This document shows, piece after piece, positions 42,581 through 51,272 of a DNA stretch of 64,000 nt; the stretch's first letter is position 1; every line of letters starts with the position of its first letter. The stretch comes from UBA4810 sp002479215. GTDB lineage: Bacteria > Desulfobacterota > Syntrophia > Syntrophales > Smithellaceae. The stretch covers positions 1 through 64,000 of the forward strand of contig JBEKVB010000014.1 in NCBI GenBank assembly GCA_049514435.1, read 5' to 3'. The notes beneath the pieces are model-generated. The model was not told the DNA's origin. It did no database searches and worked only from the letters and a program-made list of their open reading frames with translations. The translations under genes were made by a program, and so were the position numbers.

Positions 42581-43012
42581 ATGAAAGTAGAACAAATATC
42601 TGTCTTCTTAGAAAATAAACCCGGCACGCTGGAGAAGGCGACACGCGTGCTTAAAGATGCCAACATCAATATTCGCACACTATCGCTTGCCGAAACCGCT
42701 GATTTCGGCATTTTACGTTTGATTGTCAATAATGTGGAAAAAGCCAATAAAGTTCTAAAAGAAAATGGATTTCAGGTCAGCAAAACCCCTGTGGTAGCTG
42801 TGGAAGTGCCCGATAAGCCGGGCGGCCTGCACAGCATTATGGAAGTGATCTCCAAAGAAGGCATTAACGTGGAATACCTTTATGCTTTTGTAGAAAAAAG
42901 CGGTCAGAACGCCGTGATTATCTTCCGCTTCGATAACCCGGAAAAAGCCATCGACATTTTGATGAAGAAAAATTTTACGGTAGTGCCGGGGAAGAAACTA
43001 TACGAGTTTTAG
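42581..43012 (+). CDS. Tandem ACT-domain protein
   Basis: A 143-residue protein made of two ACT domains, 'KVEQISVFLENKPGTLEKATRVLKDANINI' (1-68) and 'TPVVAVEVPDKPGGLHSIMEVISKEGINVEYLYAFVE' (69-143), which bind small ligands such as amino acids. It is typically encoded behind PaaK-like CoA ligases and presumably regulates that enzyme. GGGGG precedes the ATG. Confidence 0.92.
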   Translation: MKVEQISVFLENKPGTLEKATRVLKDANINIRTLSLAETADFGILRLIVNNVEKANKVLKENGFQVSKTPVVAVEVPDKPGGLHSIMEVISKEGINVEYLYAFVEKSGQNAVIIFRFDNPEKAIDILMKKNFTVVPGKKLYEF

Positions 43013-43087
43013 TAAGGTTTACCCCTTAAACACACGCAAAGGGTCTGCCTCAATGAGGAGCCCAGCGGATAATCTTTAGCAAATCAA

Positions 43088-43121
43088 TTGGGATGTTATA
43101 CGGATCCAGATAACATCCCAA
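43088..43121 (+). terminator. Long inverted repeat after the CoA ligase/ACT genes, possible terminator
   Basis: A perfect 12-bp stem (TTGGGATGTTAT / ATAACATCCCAA) with a 10-base loop but no T tract. It lies 75 bases after the ACT stop, so a terminator or transcript-end structure is likely. The remaining gap to the cassette at 43.25 kb is A/T-rich and shows no gene. Confidence 0.45.
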
Positions 43122-43268
43122 GTAAGAAAATAGGAAATCTTTTGATTATTGTTTAATATTAAGTTATTAGACTTAAAATTGCATTTTTTGTTGAGGGGCG
43201 TTATGCCGACAGGAGAGCGGTGTTTACAGTATTAACACCGATCCATATAAACAATGTTAGGTGCAGAG

Positions 43269-43535
43269 ATGAATTTCGATAAAAATGAACATTATATCCT
43301 AAAAAATCTTTCATCCCATAAAAAATTATCAATTATGATTATGGTGGCAAGTACTTTGCTATTTCTTTTTGGTGTATACGTTATTATTTTTAAGGGACAA
43401 ACCCCGAAAGACAATGCATTAACCGCGGCTGCAATAGTCGTTCTCAGCTGTGGGTATTTGATGTTTCTTTACATCAAGATAATCGAAAAGTTTAAACGAA
43501 GATACCAACTTAATGATAAAGATAAGGACACCTAA
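43269..43535 (+). CDS. Cassette-borne two-helix membrane protein
   Basis: An 88-residue protein with two hydrophobic helices (about 22-42 and 51-72) joined by a short 'KGQTPKDNALTA' turn and a Lys/Asp-rich C-terminus. No recognised family. ATG at 43269, with AGGTG upstream, is preferred to one five codons earlier that lies before the cassette boundary. Confidence 0.65.
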   Translation: MNFDKNEHYILKNLSSHKKLSIMIMVASTLLFLFGVYVIIFKGQTPKDNALTAAAIVVLSCGYLMFLYIKIIEKFKRRYQLNDKDKDT

Positions 43536-43584
43536 CAAATCAATCCAGCCGATCGCTGCGCTCCGGCTGATTTTTTCGTTCATC
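43530..43584 (+). repeat. attC-like site of the 43-kb cassette
   Basis: The arms 'CCAGCCG' and 'CCGGCTGATTTTTTCGTT' pair with the left arm 'AACAAATCAATC' through bulges. The interior differs from the 34304-34358 site at only about three positions. The right end reads GTTCATC, no longer matching GTTRRRY. Confidence 0.75.
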
Positions 43585-43598
43585 CACCATACTTGTTT

Positions 43599-43913
43599 TT
43601 ATTTACTCCCACGCTTCCCACATTCTTTACATCTACCATTAGAGCCAATGACACCGATGCAGGACTCGTCGCTGCATAAAACTCTCTTTTCCCAATCTTC
43701 GTCAAAAACTGAGTCTTCAGACTTGCTAGCAATTTCTTGTTTTTTGTCTTTCGCAACATTGCCGGCAGAACTGCCGGCCTTTGCTTCACCATTGTAAGGT
43801 TTGCCGCATTCTTTACAACGCCCATTGGGACCAATGGTGCCGATACAGGCCTCATCCCTGCACAAAGTTCGCTTTCCCCAATCTTCATCTTTATCAAAAA
43901 TGATTTCAACCAT
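43599..43913 (-). CDS. Small protein with two repeated zinc-ribbon-like motifs
   Basis: A protein of about 104 residues built of two copies of the motif 'DW.KR.LC.DE.CIG.IG.NGRCKECGK' (near residues 12-38 and 74-100), four cysteines each, joined by an Ala/Lys/Glu-rich linker. The two units differ mostly in surface residues, so this is an internal duplication. It is probably a metal-binding adaptor; the partner is unknown. ATG at 43913 has GGAGAAGG directly upstream. Confidence 0.75.
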   Translation of the reverse strand: MVEIIFDKDEDWGKRTLCRDEACIGTIGPNGRCKECGKPYNGEAKAGSSAGNVAKDKKQEIASKSEDSVFDEDWEKRVLCSDESCIGVIGSNGRCKECGKRGSK

Positions 43914-43991
43914 GTCCTTCTCCAAGTTTTATTAACGAAGCTACTTATAACAGCTTTAAAAATATTGCCAGAAGACAATTACAATTTGATC

Positions 43992-44080
43992 GTCATTCCC
44001 GCTTGTGCCCTTTAGGGTGCAAAAGCGGAAAGTTATCATATTTAAGTATTTCCTGGATTCCGGGTCAATCCCGGAATGAC
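43992..44080. repeat. Palindromic dispersed-repeat (REP/MITE-like) element
   Basis: The ends GTCATTCC (43992) and GGAATGAC (44073-44080) form terminal inverted repeats around CCCGC...GCGG and 'GGATTCCGGG..CCCGG'. This spelling is common in proteobacterial intergenic repeats. It lies in the 335-base gap between two minus-strand genes. Confidence 0.65.
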
Positions 44081-44139
44081 AGACAATAGAGTTTTTCAAA
44101 GTTATTGCCAAGTCGCATTCAAAAGGATACCGCGACGGC

Positions 44140-44202
44140 AAGGAGGAGGCTCCGCAGGCGTATTACTAACGCGTGACCTTCAGGTTATACGTTGAGGAAG
44201 CC
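44140..44202 (-). repeat. Dispersed repeat, copy with an internal insertion
   Basis: The core 'AGGCGTATTACTAA' and 'ATACGTTGAGGAAGC' matches the reverse complement of 59710-59755, but is interrupted by about 15 extra bases (GCGTGACCTTCAGGT). It lies just downstream of rtcB. Confidence 0.6.
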
Positions 44203-44248
44203 GACGACGCTGCCAACAAAGGTAGCCAAATGAATGCCGTCTTGGCAC

Positions 44249-45691
44249 TTAGCCTTTTATGCATGCCAGTGCTTTCAATCGCGCCACCTTTTTGGCAATT
44301 CCCGAGTCGTGCATTACCTGAACAACATCCTGCACATTTTTATACGCCTCCGGCATTTCTTCCCTTAAAGTTCCCTTGCTGGAAGCCATAACCAAAACTC
44401 CAAGATCAGCAAGTTCTCGGCTGATGGAGCGTCCCTGACTCACTTTTGTGGCCTGTGTCCGGCTCATCACCCGTCCCGCGCCATGGCAGGCGCTGCCAAA
44501 GGTTTCTTCCATCGCTTTTTCCTGGCCGACCAACACATAAGAACCGCTGCCCATATCACCCGGAATAAGCACCGGCTGGCCGACGCTTTTATAACGTGCC
44601 GGCAGTGCTTCATGGCCAGCGGGAAAAGCGCGCGTCGCGCCTTTGCGGTGGACACAAAGTTTCTTCATTTTCCCCTCAATTTTAAAATTTTCTATTTTAG
44701 CGATATTGTGGCAGACATCGTAAACCAGTCGCATTCCCAGCTCCCGTGGCGCCATTCGCAACGTTTTTTCAAATATCTTCCGCGTTCGATGCATGAGTAA
44801 TTGCCGGTTCGCCCAGGCGTAGTTGGCACCGCAGGCCATAGCGGCGAGATAATTTTGTGCACGTGTCGTATTCAGATACGTGCAAGCCAACTGTCTGTCC
44901 GGCAGTTCGATTTTTGTTTCCTGTATGTGCTTCACCATCAAGGCCAGATAATCATCGCAAATCTGATAACCCAAGCCGCGCGAACCGCTATGAATCATGA
45001 CGGCAATCTGTCCTTTACGCAAACCAAACGCTTGCGCCGCGGTTTGGTCAAAAATCTCCTGCACGACTTCAATTTCCAAAAAATGATTGCCGGAACCTAA
45101 CGTGCCTAACTGTTGCTTGCCTCTTTCCAGCGCGCGGGCGGATACTTGTTCGGGATCAGCTCCGGTCATCGCCCCGCCATCTTCCGTTGCTTCCAAATCC
45201 TCCTGCAGACCAAATCCGGCCTTGACCGCCCATTTAGCGCCTTCCTCCAAAACCTTTTTTTCGTCTTTGCCCGATAATTTAACCGAGCCTGTGGAGCCGA
45301 CACCTGAAGGTATATGCTGATATAAAGCTGTGGTCAAATCGCTGATCCTGTCTTTAACATCTGCAAAAGATAAATTAGTGGCAATAAGACGACAGCCGCA
45401 ATTGATGTCGTAGCCCACTCCGCCGGGAGAAACTATTCCGCTTTCCAGATCAAAGGCCGCCACACCACCGATGGGAAAACCATACCCCCAGTGGACATCC
45501 GGCATGGCCAGCGAGTAATTAACAATTCCCGGTAAATGCGCGACGTTGGCCACTTGCTTTGCGCTTTCATCACCTTTTAAAAGCTGATAGATTTTTTCAT
45601 TGGCATAGATAATCCCGGGCACCTTCATTTTCCCTGTTTGGGGAAGAAGCCAGCGGTTATCGTCTATGCGTTCCAGTTTAATTTCAGACAT
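44249..45691 (-). CDS. rtcB: RNA-splicing ligase RtcB
   Basis: A 480-residue GTP- and Mn-dependent ligase joining 2',3'-cyclic-phosphate ends to 5'-OH ends. It has the metal-binding 'DLESGIVSPGGVGYDINCGCRLI' (Cys, Asp), 'GTLGSGNHFLEI', 'MIHSGSRGLGYQI', and 'CVHRKGATRAFPAGH..LP', plus 'GSACHGAGRVMSR' near the C-terminus. Its start overlaps the archease stop by eight bases. It works with archease in tRNA or RNA repair. Confidence 0.95.
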   Translation of the reverse strand: MSEIKLERIDDNRWLLPQTGKMKVPGIIYANEKIYQLLKGDESAKQVANVAHLPGIVNYSLAMPDVHWGYGFPIGGVAAFDLESGIVSPGGVGYDINCGCRLIATNLSFADVKDRISDLTTALYQHIPSGVGSTGSVKLSGKDEKKVLEEGAKWAVKAGFGLQEDLEATEDGGAMTGADPEQVSARALERGKQQLGTLGSGNHFLEIEVVQEIFDQTAAQAFGLRKGQIAVMIHSGSRGLGYQICDDYLALMVKHIQETKIELPDRQLACTYLNTTRAQNYLAAMACGANYAWANRQLLMHRTRKIFEKTLRMAPRELGMRLVYDVCHNIAKIENFKIEGKMKKLCVHRKGATRAFPAGHEALPARYKSVGQPVLIPGDMGSGSYVLVGQEKAMEETFGSACHGAGRVMSRTQATKVSQGRSISRELADLGVLVMASSKGTLREEMPEAYKNVQDVVQVMHDSGIAKKVARLKALACIKG

Positions 45692-46100
45692 CGAAAATCA
45701 CCTTGGCCTTCCAGCCTTGAGCCTTCTTTTCAATGCTCAGTCCATGATATGTTACGGCTTTTATTTCTGTTTTCAACTGATGCTTCTGCGCATTATACGA
45801 CTCTCCCTGCAATTGCGCGACTATTTGCCCTGATTTCATTTCTGAACACTTACACTGTTTAATGATCCATTTTTTTCCATTGAATAAGTAGAGCGCTTCC
45901 CGCAAGAAATTAACCAAAAGGTCTTCCGCATCCGAACCTCTAATAGTAACAACTTTTTCGTTAACATTATTAATGCCTGTAAGATCAACAATTAAATCGA
46001 ACATCGCCTCAGCGGCATTACCAAAGAGTTCTTTTTTTGTTCTCCCCCAAACCTCGATGCCAATGTCAGCGGTATGATCCAGCACCTTATATGTTTTCAT
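45684..46100 (-). CDS. Archease, RtcB activator
   Basis: A 138-residue protein of the archease fold: 'DHTADIGIEVWGRTKKELFGNAAEAMFDL' and 'AVTYHGLSIEKKAQGWKAKVIFDV', with acidic metal-binding residues (Asp near the N-terminus and the C-terminal Asp). It speeds RtcB guanylylation. Direct overlap with rtcB shows one operon. Confidence 0.93.
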   Translation of the reverse strand: MKTYKVLDHTADIGIEVWGRTKKELFGNAAEAMFDLIVDLTGINNVNEKVVTIRGSDAEDLLVNFLREALYLFNGKKWIIKQCKCSEMKSGQIVAQLQGESYNAQKHQLKTEIKAVTYHGLSIEKKAQGWKAKVIFDV

Positions 46101-46201
46101 AAGCTAACTATAGCTAAATTGATTCGTAAGAACAAGCGCTACTAATTATGGGATCTTCCGGCGGAAGGTAGCTTTTGTATTATAAAGGATAGGGCAAAAA
46201 T

Positions 46202-46233
46202 AAAAGCCCTTTACTGCCACAGTAAGGGGCTTT
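46202..46233 (-). terminator. Rho-independent terminator of gyrA
   Basis: On the minus strand the 14-base arms AAAGCCCCTTACTG / CAGTAAAGGGCTTT (one mismatch) enclose a 4-base loop. TTATTTTTG follows. Confidence 0.88.
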
Positions 46234-46272
46234 ATATTGTTCTAAAGTGGTTTTTATTACCGGCTAATGTCT

Positions 46273-48768
46273 CTATTCTTCATCGGTTTTGTCATTGTCC
46301 GCTGATCCGTTACCATTTACGTCTTCATCTTTACCTTCCTCTTCCGACGTCGTGCGAGCGACGCCGACGAGTTTTTCTTTCGATTCCAGATCAATAAGTT
46401 TCACTCCCTGTGTTACACGATGATTAACCGGAACTTCCTGCACTTTCAGCCGGATTACTTTACCGCCATCGCTAATGAGCATGATATGCTCTTCGCCGCT
46501 CACCTGCAATACACCGGACACATTCCCAACTTTAGCTACGGTCTTTAAATTAATAGTCCCTTTTCCGCCGCGGCTCTGGACGCGGTATTCCTCAATCGGC
46601 GTACACTTTCCAAAACCCTTTTCGGAAACCGTCAGCATAAACGTGTCTTTCGCCGGTATGTCCACGCCGATGACAGCATCATCTTTACCCAGCCTAATGC
46701 CGCGCACGCCTTTCGCCGTCCGTCCCATATCACGCACATCATCTTCTTTAAAACGAATAGCCATGCCCCGCCGTGTTGCCAAAAAGATATCCTGTTTTCC
46801 CGTGGTTAATTTAACATCAACTAGTTCGTCACCCTTCTCTATAGAAATAGCGATAATGCCGCCCGAACGCGGATTGGCATAAGCGGCTAATTCCGTTTTT
46901 TTAATGGTCCCTTTTTTTGTTACGAGCACAACGAATTCATCATCAGTGAATTCCCGCACAGGCAACGTTGCGCTCACGCGTTCACCCGGCCCCAAGTTCA
47001 CTAAATTGACAATAGCTTTCCCTTTGGCGGCTCGCCCTGCCTGGGGTATCTGATACACTTTCAACCAGTGTACCTTGCCGGTAGAAGTAAAAATAAGCAG
47101 GTAGTGATGTGTCGAGGCGACAAAGATTTTTTCCACAAAATCCTCTTCTTTCGTCCCCATACCCATTTTGCCGCGTCCGCCGCGGTGTTGGCTTTTGTAA
47201 AGGCTGACTGGATTGCGTTTTATATAGCCGGAATGGGTTATATTAACCATCATGTCTTCTTCCACAATCATATCTTCGATATCGATATCATCGGTACCGG
47301 CGACAATTTCAGTGCGGCGTTCATCACCATAGCGCTCTTTTATTTCGTTAAGTTCGTCGATAATAACCTGTAGAACTTTTTGCTCATCGGCTAAAATTGC
47401 TTCCAGTTTGGCCATTAAAGTCTTAACTTCCGCGTACTCTTCGTCAATTTTCGCTCGCTCCAAACCGGTCAGGCGCTGCAGCCTCATTTCCAGAATCGCT
47501 TTTGCCTGTATTTCGGACAGCTTAAATTTCTCGCATAATTTTGTCGCTGCTTCCTGAGGATTTTTAGACGCTTTAATCAAGGTAACAATAGCGTCGATAT
47601 TGTTCAACGCGATGATCAGGCCTTCCAAAATATGCGCCCGTTCTTTGGCGCGCGCAAGATCGAATCTGGTGCGCCTCACGACAACGTCCCTGCGGAAGAC
47701 AATGAATTTTTCTATTATTTCTTTTAGATTCAAGACCTGCGGACGGCCGTCGGTTATCGCCAGCATAATAATGCCGAACGAGCTTTCCATTGAGGTAAAC
47801 TTATAAAGTTGATTGAGGATAATCGCAGAATTTTCGTCACGTTTTAAATCAATGACGACGCGGATGCCATCGCGGTCTGATTCGTCGCGTAGATCAGAAA
47901 TGCCCGTAATTTTTTTATCGCGGACAAGTTCCGATATTTTTTCAATCAGCGTGGCTTTATTTACCTGATAAGGTATTTCTGTAATGACTATGGTTTCTTT
48001 ATCGTTGCGGGAGTTCTTTTCGATAAGAGCTCTTGCTCTCATCCGAATTATGCCGCGTCCGGTTTTGTAAGCTGCAAGGATTCCTTCGCGGCCGTTAATA
48101 AAACCTGCTGTAGGAAAATCAGGTCCCTGTATATGACGCATTAGTTTTTCAACAGTGATTTCCGGATTTTTGATGCACGCGATGGTGCCGTTTATTATTT
48201 CCGTTAAATTATGCGGCGGAATATTTGTGGCCATTCCCACAGCAATGCCGGAAGAACCATTGAGCAACAGCAAAGGAATGCGTGTTGCCAGAAGCGATGG
48301 CTCTTGCAGGGATTCGTCATAGTTGGGCACATAATCGACTGTGTCTTTTTCGAGATCAGCGAGGACTTCTTCGGCAATGCGCGCCATTCGTATTTCCGTG
48401 TAACGCATGGCTGCGGGAGGATCTCCGTCGACGGAACCGAAGTTTCCCTGTCCGTCAATCAGCATGTAGCGCAAAGAAAAATCCTGTGCCATACGCACAA
48501 GAGTATCATACACTGCAACATCGCCATGCGGATGATACTTACCGATGATATCGCCGACGATTCGGGCGGACTTTTTATAGGGCTTATTATACCGGTTGCC
48601 CATTTCATACATGGAAAACAAAATCCGCCGATGAACCGGTTTCAAACCGTCGCGTACATCGGGAATAGCCCTTCCGATAATTACGCTCATGGCGTAATCC
48701 ATGTACGATTTTTTCATTTCATCTTCTATATTCACCAGCGTTGGCTTGTGGTGGATATCTTTGTTCAT
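46273..48768 (-). CDS. gyrA: DNA gyrase subunit A
   Basis: An 831-residue type IIA topoisomerase subunit. The catalytic Tyr123 lies in 'AAMRYTEIRM'. The resistance-determining region reads 'GKYHPHGDVAVYDTLVRMAQ', with Val84 where E. coli has Ser83 and Asp88 for Asp87. The C-terminal beta-pinwheel has a GyrA box 'QHRGGRG' near residue 545. The tail is Asp/Glu-rich. It follows gyrB on the same strand after a 70-base gap with a hairpin. Confidence 0.96.
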   Translation of the reverse strand: MNKDIHHKPTLVNIEDEMKKSYMDYAMSVIIGRAIPDVRDGLKPVHRRILFSMYEMGNRYNKPYKKSARIVGDIIGKYHPHGDVAVYDTLVRMAQDFSLRYMLIDGQGNFGSVDGDPPAAMRYTEIRMARIAEEVLADLEKDTVDYVPNYDESLQEPSLLATRIPLLLLNGSSGIAVGMATNIPPHNLTEIINGTIACIKNPEITVEKLMRHIQGPDFPTAGFINGREGILAAYKTGRGIIRMRARALIEKNSRNDKETIVITEIPYQVNKATLIEKISELVRDKKITGISDLRDESDRDGIRVVIDLKRDENSAIILNQLYKFTSMESSFGIIMLAITDGRPQVLNLKEIIEKFIVFRRDVVVRRTRFDLARAKERAHILEGLIIALNNIDAIVTLIKASKNPQEAATKLCEKFKLSEIQAKAILEMRLQRLTGLERAKIDEEYAEVKTLMAKLEAILADEQKVLQVIIDELNEIKERYGDERRTEIVAGTDDIDIEDMIVEEDMMVNITHSGYIKRNPVSLYKSQHRGGRGKMGMGTKEEDFVEKIFVASTHHYLLIFTSTGKVHWLKVYQIPQAGRAAKGKAIVNLVNLGPGERVSATLPVREFTDDEFVVLVTKKGTIKKTELAAYANPRSGGIIAISIEKGDELVDVKLTTGKQDIFLATRRGMAIRFKEDDVRDMGRTAKGVRGIRLGKDDAVIGVDIPAKDTFMLTVSEKGFGKCTPIEEYRVQSRGGKGTINLKTVAKVGNVSGVLQVSGEEHIMLISDGGKVIRLKVQEVPVNHRVTQGVKLIDLESKEKLVGVARTTSEEEGKDEDVNGNGSADNDKTDEE

Positions 48769-48789
48769 TTCACTTCATCCTCTCTAAAC

Positions 48790-48813
48790 ATAAGCGGTTA
48801 TTCAACCGCTTAT
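48790..48813 (-). terminator. Hairpin between gyrB and gyrA
   Basis: A perfect 10-bp stem (ATAAGCGGTT / AACCGCTTAT) with a 4-base loop lies between the gyrB stop and the gyrA start. It has no T run, so it may be an mRNA processing or attenuation structure rather than a full terminator. Confidence 0.4.
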
Positions 48814-48838
48814 TTCATTGTGTATTTGATCGTCGGTT

Positions 48839-51244
48839 TTAAATATCTAAATTGGAAACATCAAGAGCATATTTATAAATAAAATCACGGCGAGGCTCTA
48901 CCTGATCTCCCATCAGTGTCGTAAATATTTCGTCGGCTAAAACAGCGTCGTCTACGCTGACCTGCAGTAGCGTTCTTTTTTCTGGATTCATGGTCGTTTC
49001 CCAAAGCTGTTCGGGATTCATTTCGCCCAAGCCTTTGTAGCGCTGGACGGCCAGACCCTTCTTGCCGGTGTTAATGATATGTTCCACCAACGCTTTAGAG
49101 CTTTCCAGAATAATAGCTTCGGCTTTGTCCTCGCCGACATCCCGGTAGGGCGGTTCCCCGACCACGGAAACCTGCTCCAGCAATGCTTTTATATCGGTAA
49201 ATTGCGGCGAGCGAAATGTTTCTCGATCCATATAATTTGTTATAGTTTGTCCGTTTTTCTTAATAGTAAAAACAATTTTATAGCCTCCGTGGTCCTGGTC
49301 CTGTTCAATGACATAGTCTATCACGCTGTCTTTCATGGCCTTGAGAGTTCTTTTCGCGACCGGCTGCAATACCTTTTCGCTTTTAAAGCTTTCATCTTTG
49401 AGCGAAGGATCTCCGGCAAGGATACGGAACAATTGTCTATCACGTTGCTCCTTTTCAAAGCGGTCTAAATGATCCTCTATCCGCATAATCTTTTTGATCA
49501 GGCTCAACAATTTATTGCCGGTTGCGGGAAAGCGGCTACCGTCGTCCATAACCAAATTGATTTTATCTACTCCATTTTCCAAAATGTAATTTCTCATTTG
49601 TTCTTCATTGTGAATATAAAGCTCATTTTTTTTATCCACCACTTTAAACAACGGCGGCTGAGCGATAAATAAATATCCTCTTTCAATCAGCTCCCGCATC
49701 TGACGGAAGAAAAAAGTCAAAAGCAGCGTTCTAATATGAGAGCCATCGACATCGGCATCAGTCATGATAATTACTTTATGATACCGCAATTTGGTTACTT
49801 CATATTCTTCTGTACCGATGCCCGTGCCTAAAGCGGTAACAATAAGTTTAATTTCCTCGTTTTGCAGCATTTTGTCGAAACGCGCCTTTTCCACATTCAA
49901 TACTTTACCACGCAGGGGCAAGATTGCCTGATTCTTTCTATCGCGTCCCTGCTTGGCCGAACCGCCGGCGGAATCGCCTTCCACTAAATAAATTTCGCTA
50001 AGCGCCGGATCCTTTTCCTGACAATCAGCTAATTTTCCCGGTAAGGAACCTACTTCGAGCGCGCTTTTGCGTCTGGTCAATTCACGGGCGCGGCGTGCCG
50101 CCTCTCGAGCGCGGGCGGCATCCAAACATTTGTTAAGAATTTGTTTGGCAATCGATGGATTTTCTTCCAGATAGCTGCCTATTTTTTCATAAACAACGCC
50201 TTCCACCAATCCTTTTACTTCACTATTACCCAGCTTGGTTTTTGTTTGTCCTTCAAACTGCGGATTTTGTACTTTGACGCTGATGACGCAAGCTAACCCT
50301 TCCCTTAAATCTTCACCACGCAGGGATTCCTTGCCGTCTTTAATCAGTTTGTTGCTTGTAGCATAATTGTTAAAAACACGAGTGAGCGCTGATCTAAAAC
50401 CGATTAAATGTGTCCCGCCTTCAGTAGTATTAATACTATTGGCAAATGCAAAAATGTTTTCCAGATAAGTTTCATTGTATTGCAGGGCAACTTCTACGAA
50501 GCAATCTTCTCTCTCGCCGGCGACATATATAGGATGTTTATGTAACACTTTTTTGTTACGGTTTATGTACTCGACAAAGGAAACTATACCGCCCTTATAG
50601 AAGAATTCATTATTCTTGTCGGTGCGCTCATCAGTTAAATTTATTTTTACGCCGGAATTTAAAAAAGCTAACTCTCTCAGCCGGTTGGAAATAACATCAA
50701 AGCTAAATTCGGTATCTTCAAAAATTTCGTCATCAGGTAAAAAAGTGACTTTCGTGCCGTGGCTTTTTGTCTTTCCCACCATTTCCAGCGGGGCGTTCGG
50801 CACTCCCCGTGTGTAAGATTGACTGTAAACATTGCCATCCCGACGTACTTCCAGCTCACATGTTTGAGAAAGGGCATTAACGACCGAAACACCAACACCA
50901 TGCAGCCCTCCGGAGATTTTATAAGAATCATGGGAAAATTTACCGCCAGCATGCAGCTTTGTCATAACAACTTCCGCCGCCGATACTTTTTCCGTCTTAT
51001 GAATGCCTACAGGTATGCCGCGCCCGTTATCGTCTACGACAATACTGTTATCAACCCTGATTTTTACAGTTATTGTGTCGCAATACCCACCGGCCGCCTC
51101 ATCAATACTATTATCAACAACTTCATAAACAAGATGGTGCAATCCTTCTTTACCCGTGGAACCAATATACATGGCCGGCCTTTTGCGCACAGCCTCTAAA
51201 CCTTCTAAGACTTTAATACTGTCTGCATCATACTTATGTGTCAT
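48839..51244 (-). CDS. gyrB: DNA gyrase subunit B
   Basis: An 801-residue protein. The GHKL ATPase domain has 'EVVDNSIDEAAGGY', 'VDDNGRGIPVGIH' and 'GGLHGVGVSVVNAL'. The Toprim domain has 'VEGDSAGGSAKQGRD' and 'DADVDGSHIRTLLLTFF'. The C-terminus carries 'QRYKGLGEMNPEQLWETTMNPEKRTLLQV'. It supplies ATP-driven strand passage with GyrA. It directly follows dnaN; the recF gene often found between them is absent. Confidence 0.97.
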   Translation of the reverse strand: MTHKYDADSIKVLEGLEAVRKRPAMYIGSTGKEGLHHLVYEVVDNSIDEAAGGYCDTITVKIRVDNSIVVDDNGRGIPVGIHKTEKVSAAEVVMTKLHAGGKFSHDSYKISGGLHGVGVSVVNALSQTCELEVRRDGNVYSQSYTRGVPNAPLEMVGKTKSHGTKVTFLPDDEIFEDTEFSFDVISNRLRELAFLNSGVKINLTDERTDKNNEFFYKGGIVSFVEYINRNKKVLHKHPIYVAGEREDCFVEVALQYNETYLENIFAFANSINTTEGGTHLIGFRSALTRVFNNYATSNKLIKDGKESLRGEDLREGLACVISVKVQNPQFEGQTKTKLGNSEVKGLVEGVVYEKIGSYLEENPSIAKQILNKCLDAARAREAARRARELTRRKSALEVGSLPGKLADCQEKDPALSEIYLVEGDSAGGSAKQGRDRKNQAILPLRGKVLNVEKARFDKMLQNEEIKLIVTALGTGIGTEEYEVTKLRYHKVIIMTDADVDGSHIRTLLLTFFFRQMRELIERGYLFIAQPPLFKVVDKKNELYIHNEEQMRNYILENGVDKINLVMDDGSRFPATGNKLLSLIKKIMRIEDHLDRFEKEQRDRQLFRILAGDPSLKDESFKSEKVLQPVAKRTLKAMKDSVIDYVIEQDQDHGGYKIVFTIKKNGQTITNYMDRETFRSPQFTDIKALLEQVSVVGEPPYRDVGEDKAEAIILESSKALVEHIINTGKKGLAVQRYKGLGEMNPEQLWETTMNPEKRTLLQVSVDDAVLADEIFTTLMGDQVEPRRDFIYKYALDVSNLDI

Positions 51245-51272
51245 AACTTCTTTTTCAACTCCCTTTTTTTAA

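Larger units (their letters stand above)
43256..43584 (+). mobile_element. Single integron-type gene cassette
   Basis: It runs from GTTAGGT (43256-43262, GTTRRRY) to ACCTAAC (43530-43536, RYYYAAC), exact reverse complements. The open frame starts seven bases inside the left boundary, and its TAA lies within the right core, as in typical cassettes. A palindromic attC-like site follows, nearly identical to the one at 34.3 kb. Upstream, 43241-43263 matches two other cassette starts in this window. Confidence 0.82.

Noticed and set aside
43995..44090. Insertion-sequence remnant
   Set aside because: Terminal inverted repeats are present but there is no transposase fragment; the length and spelling fit a REP/MITE-type element.
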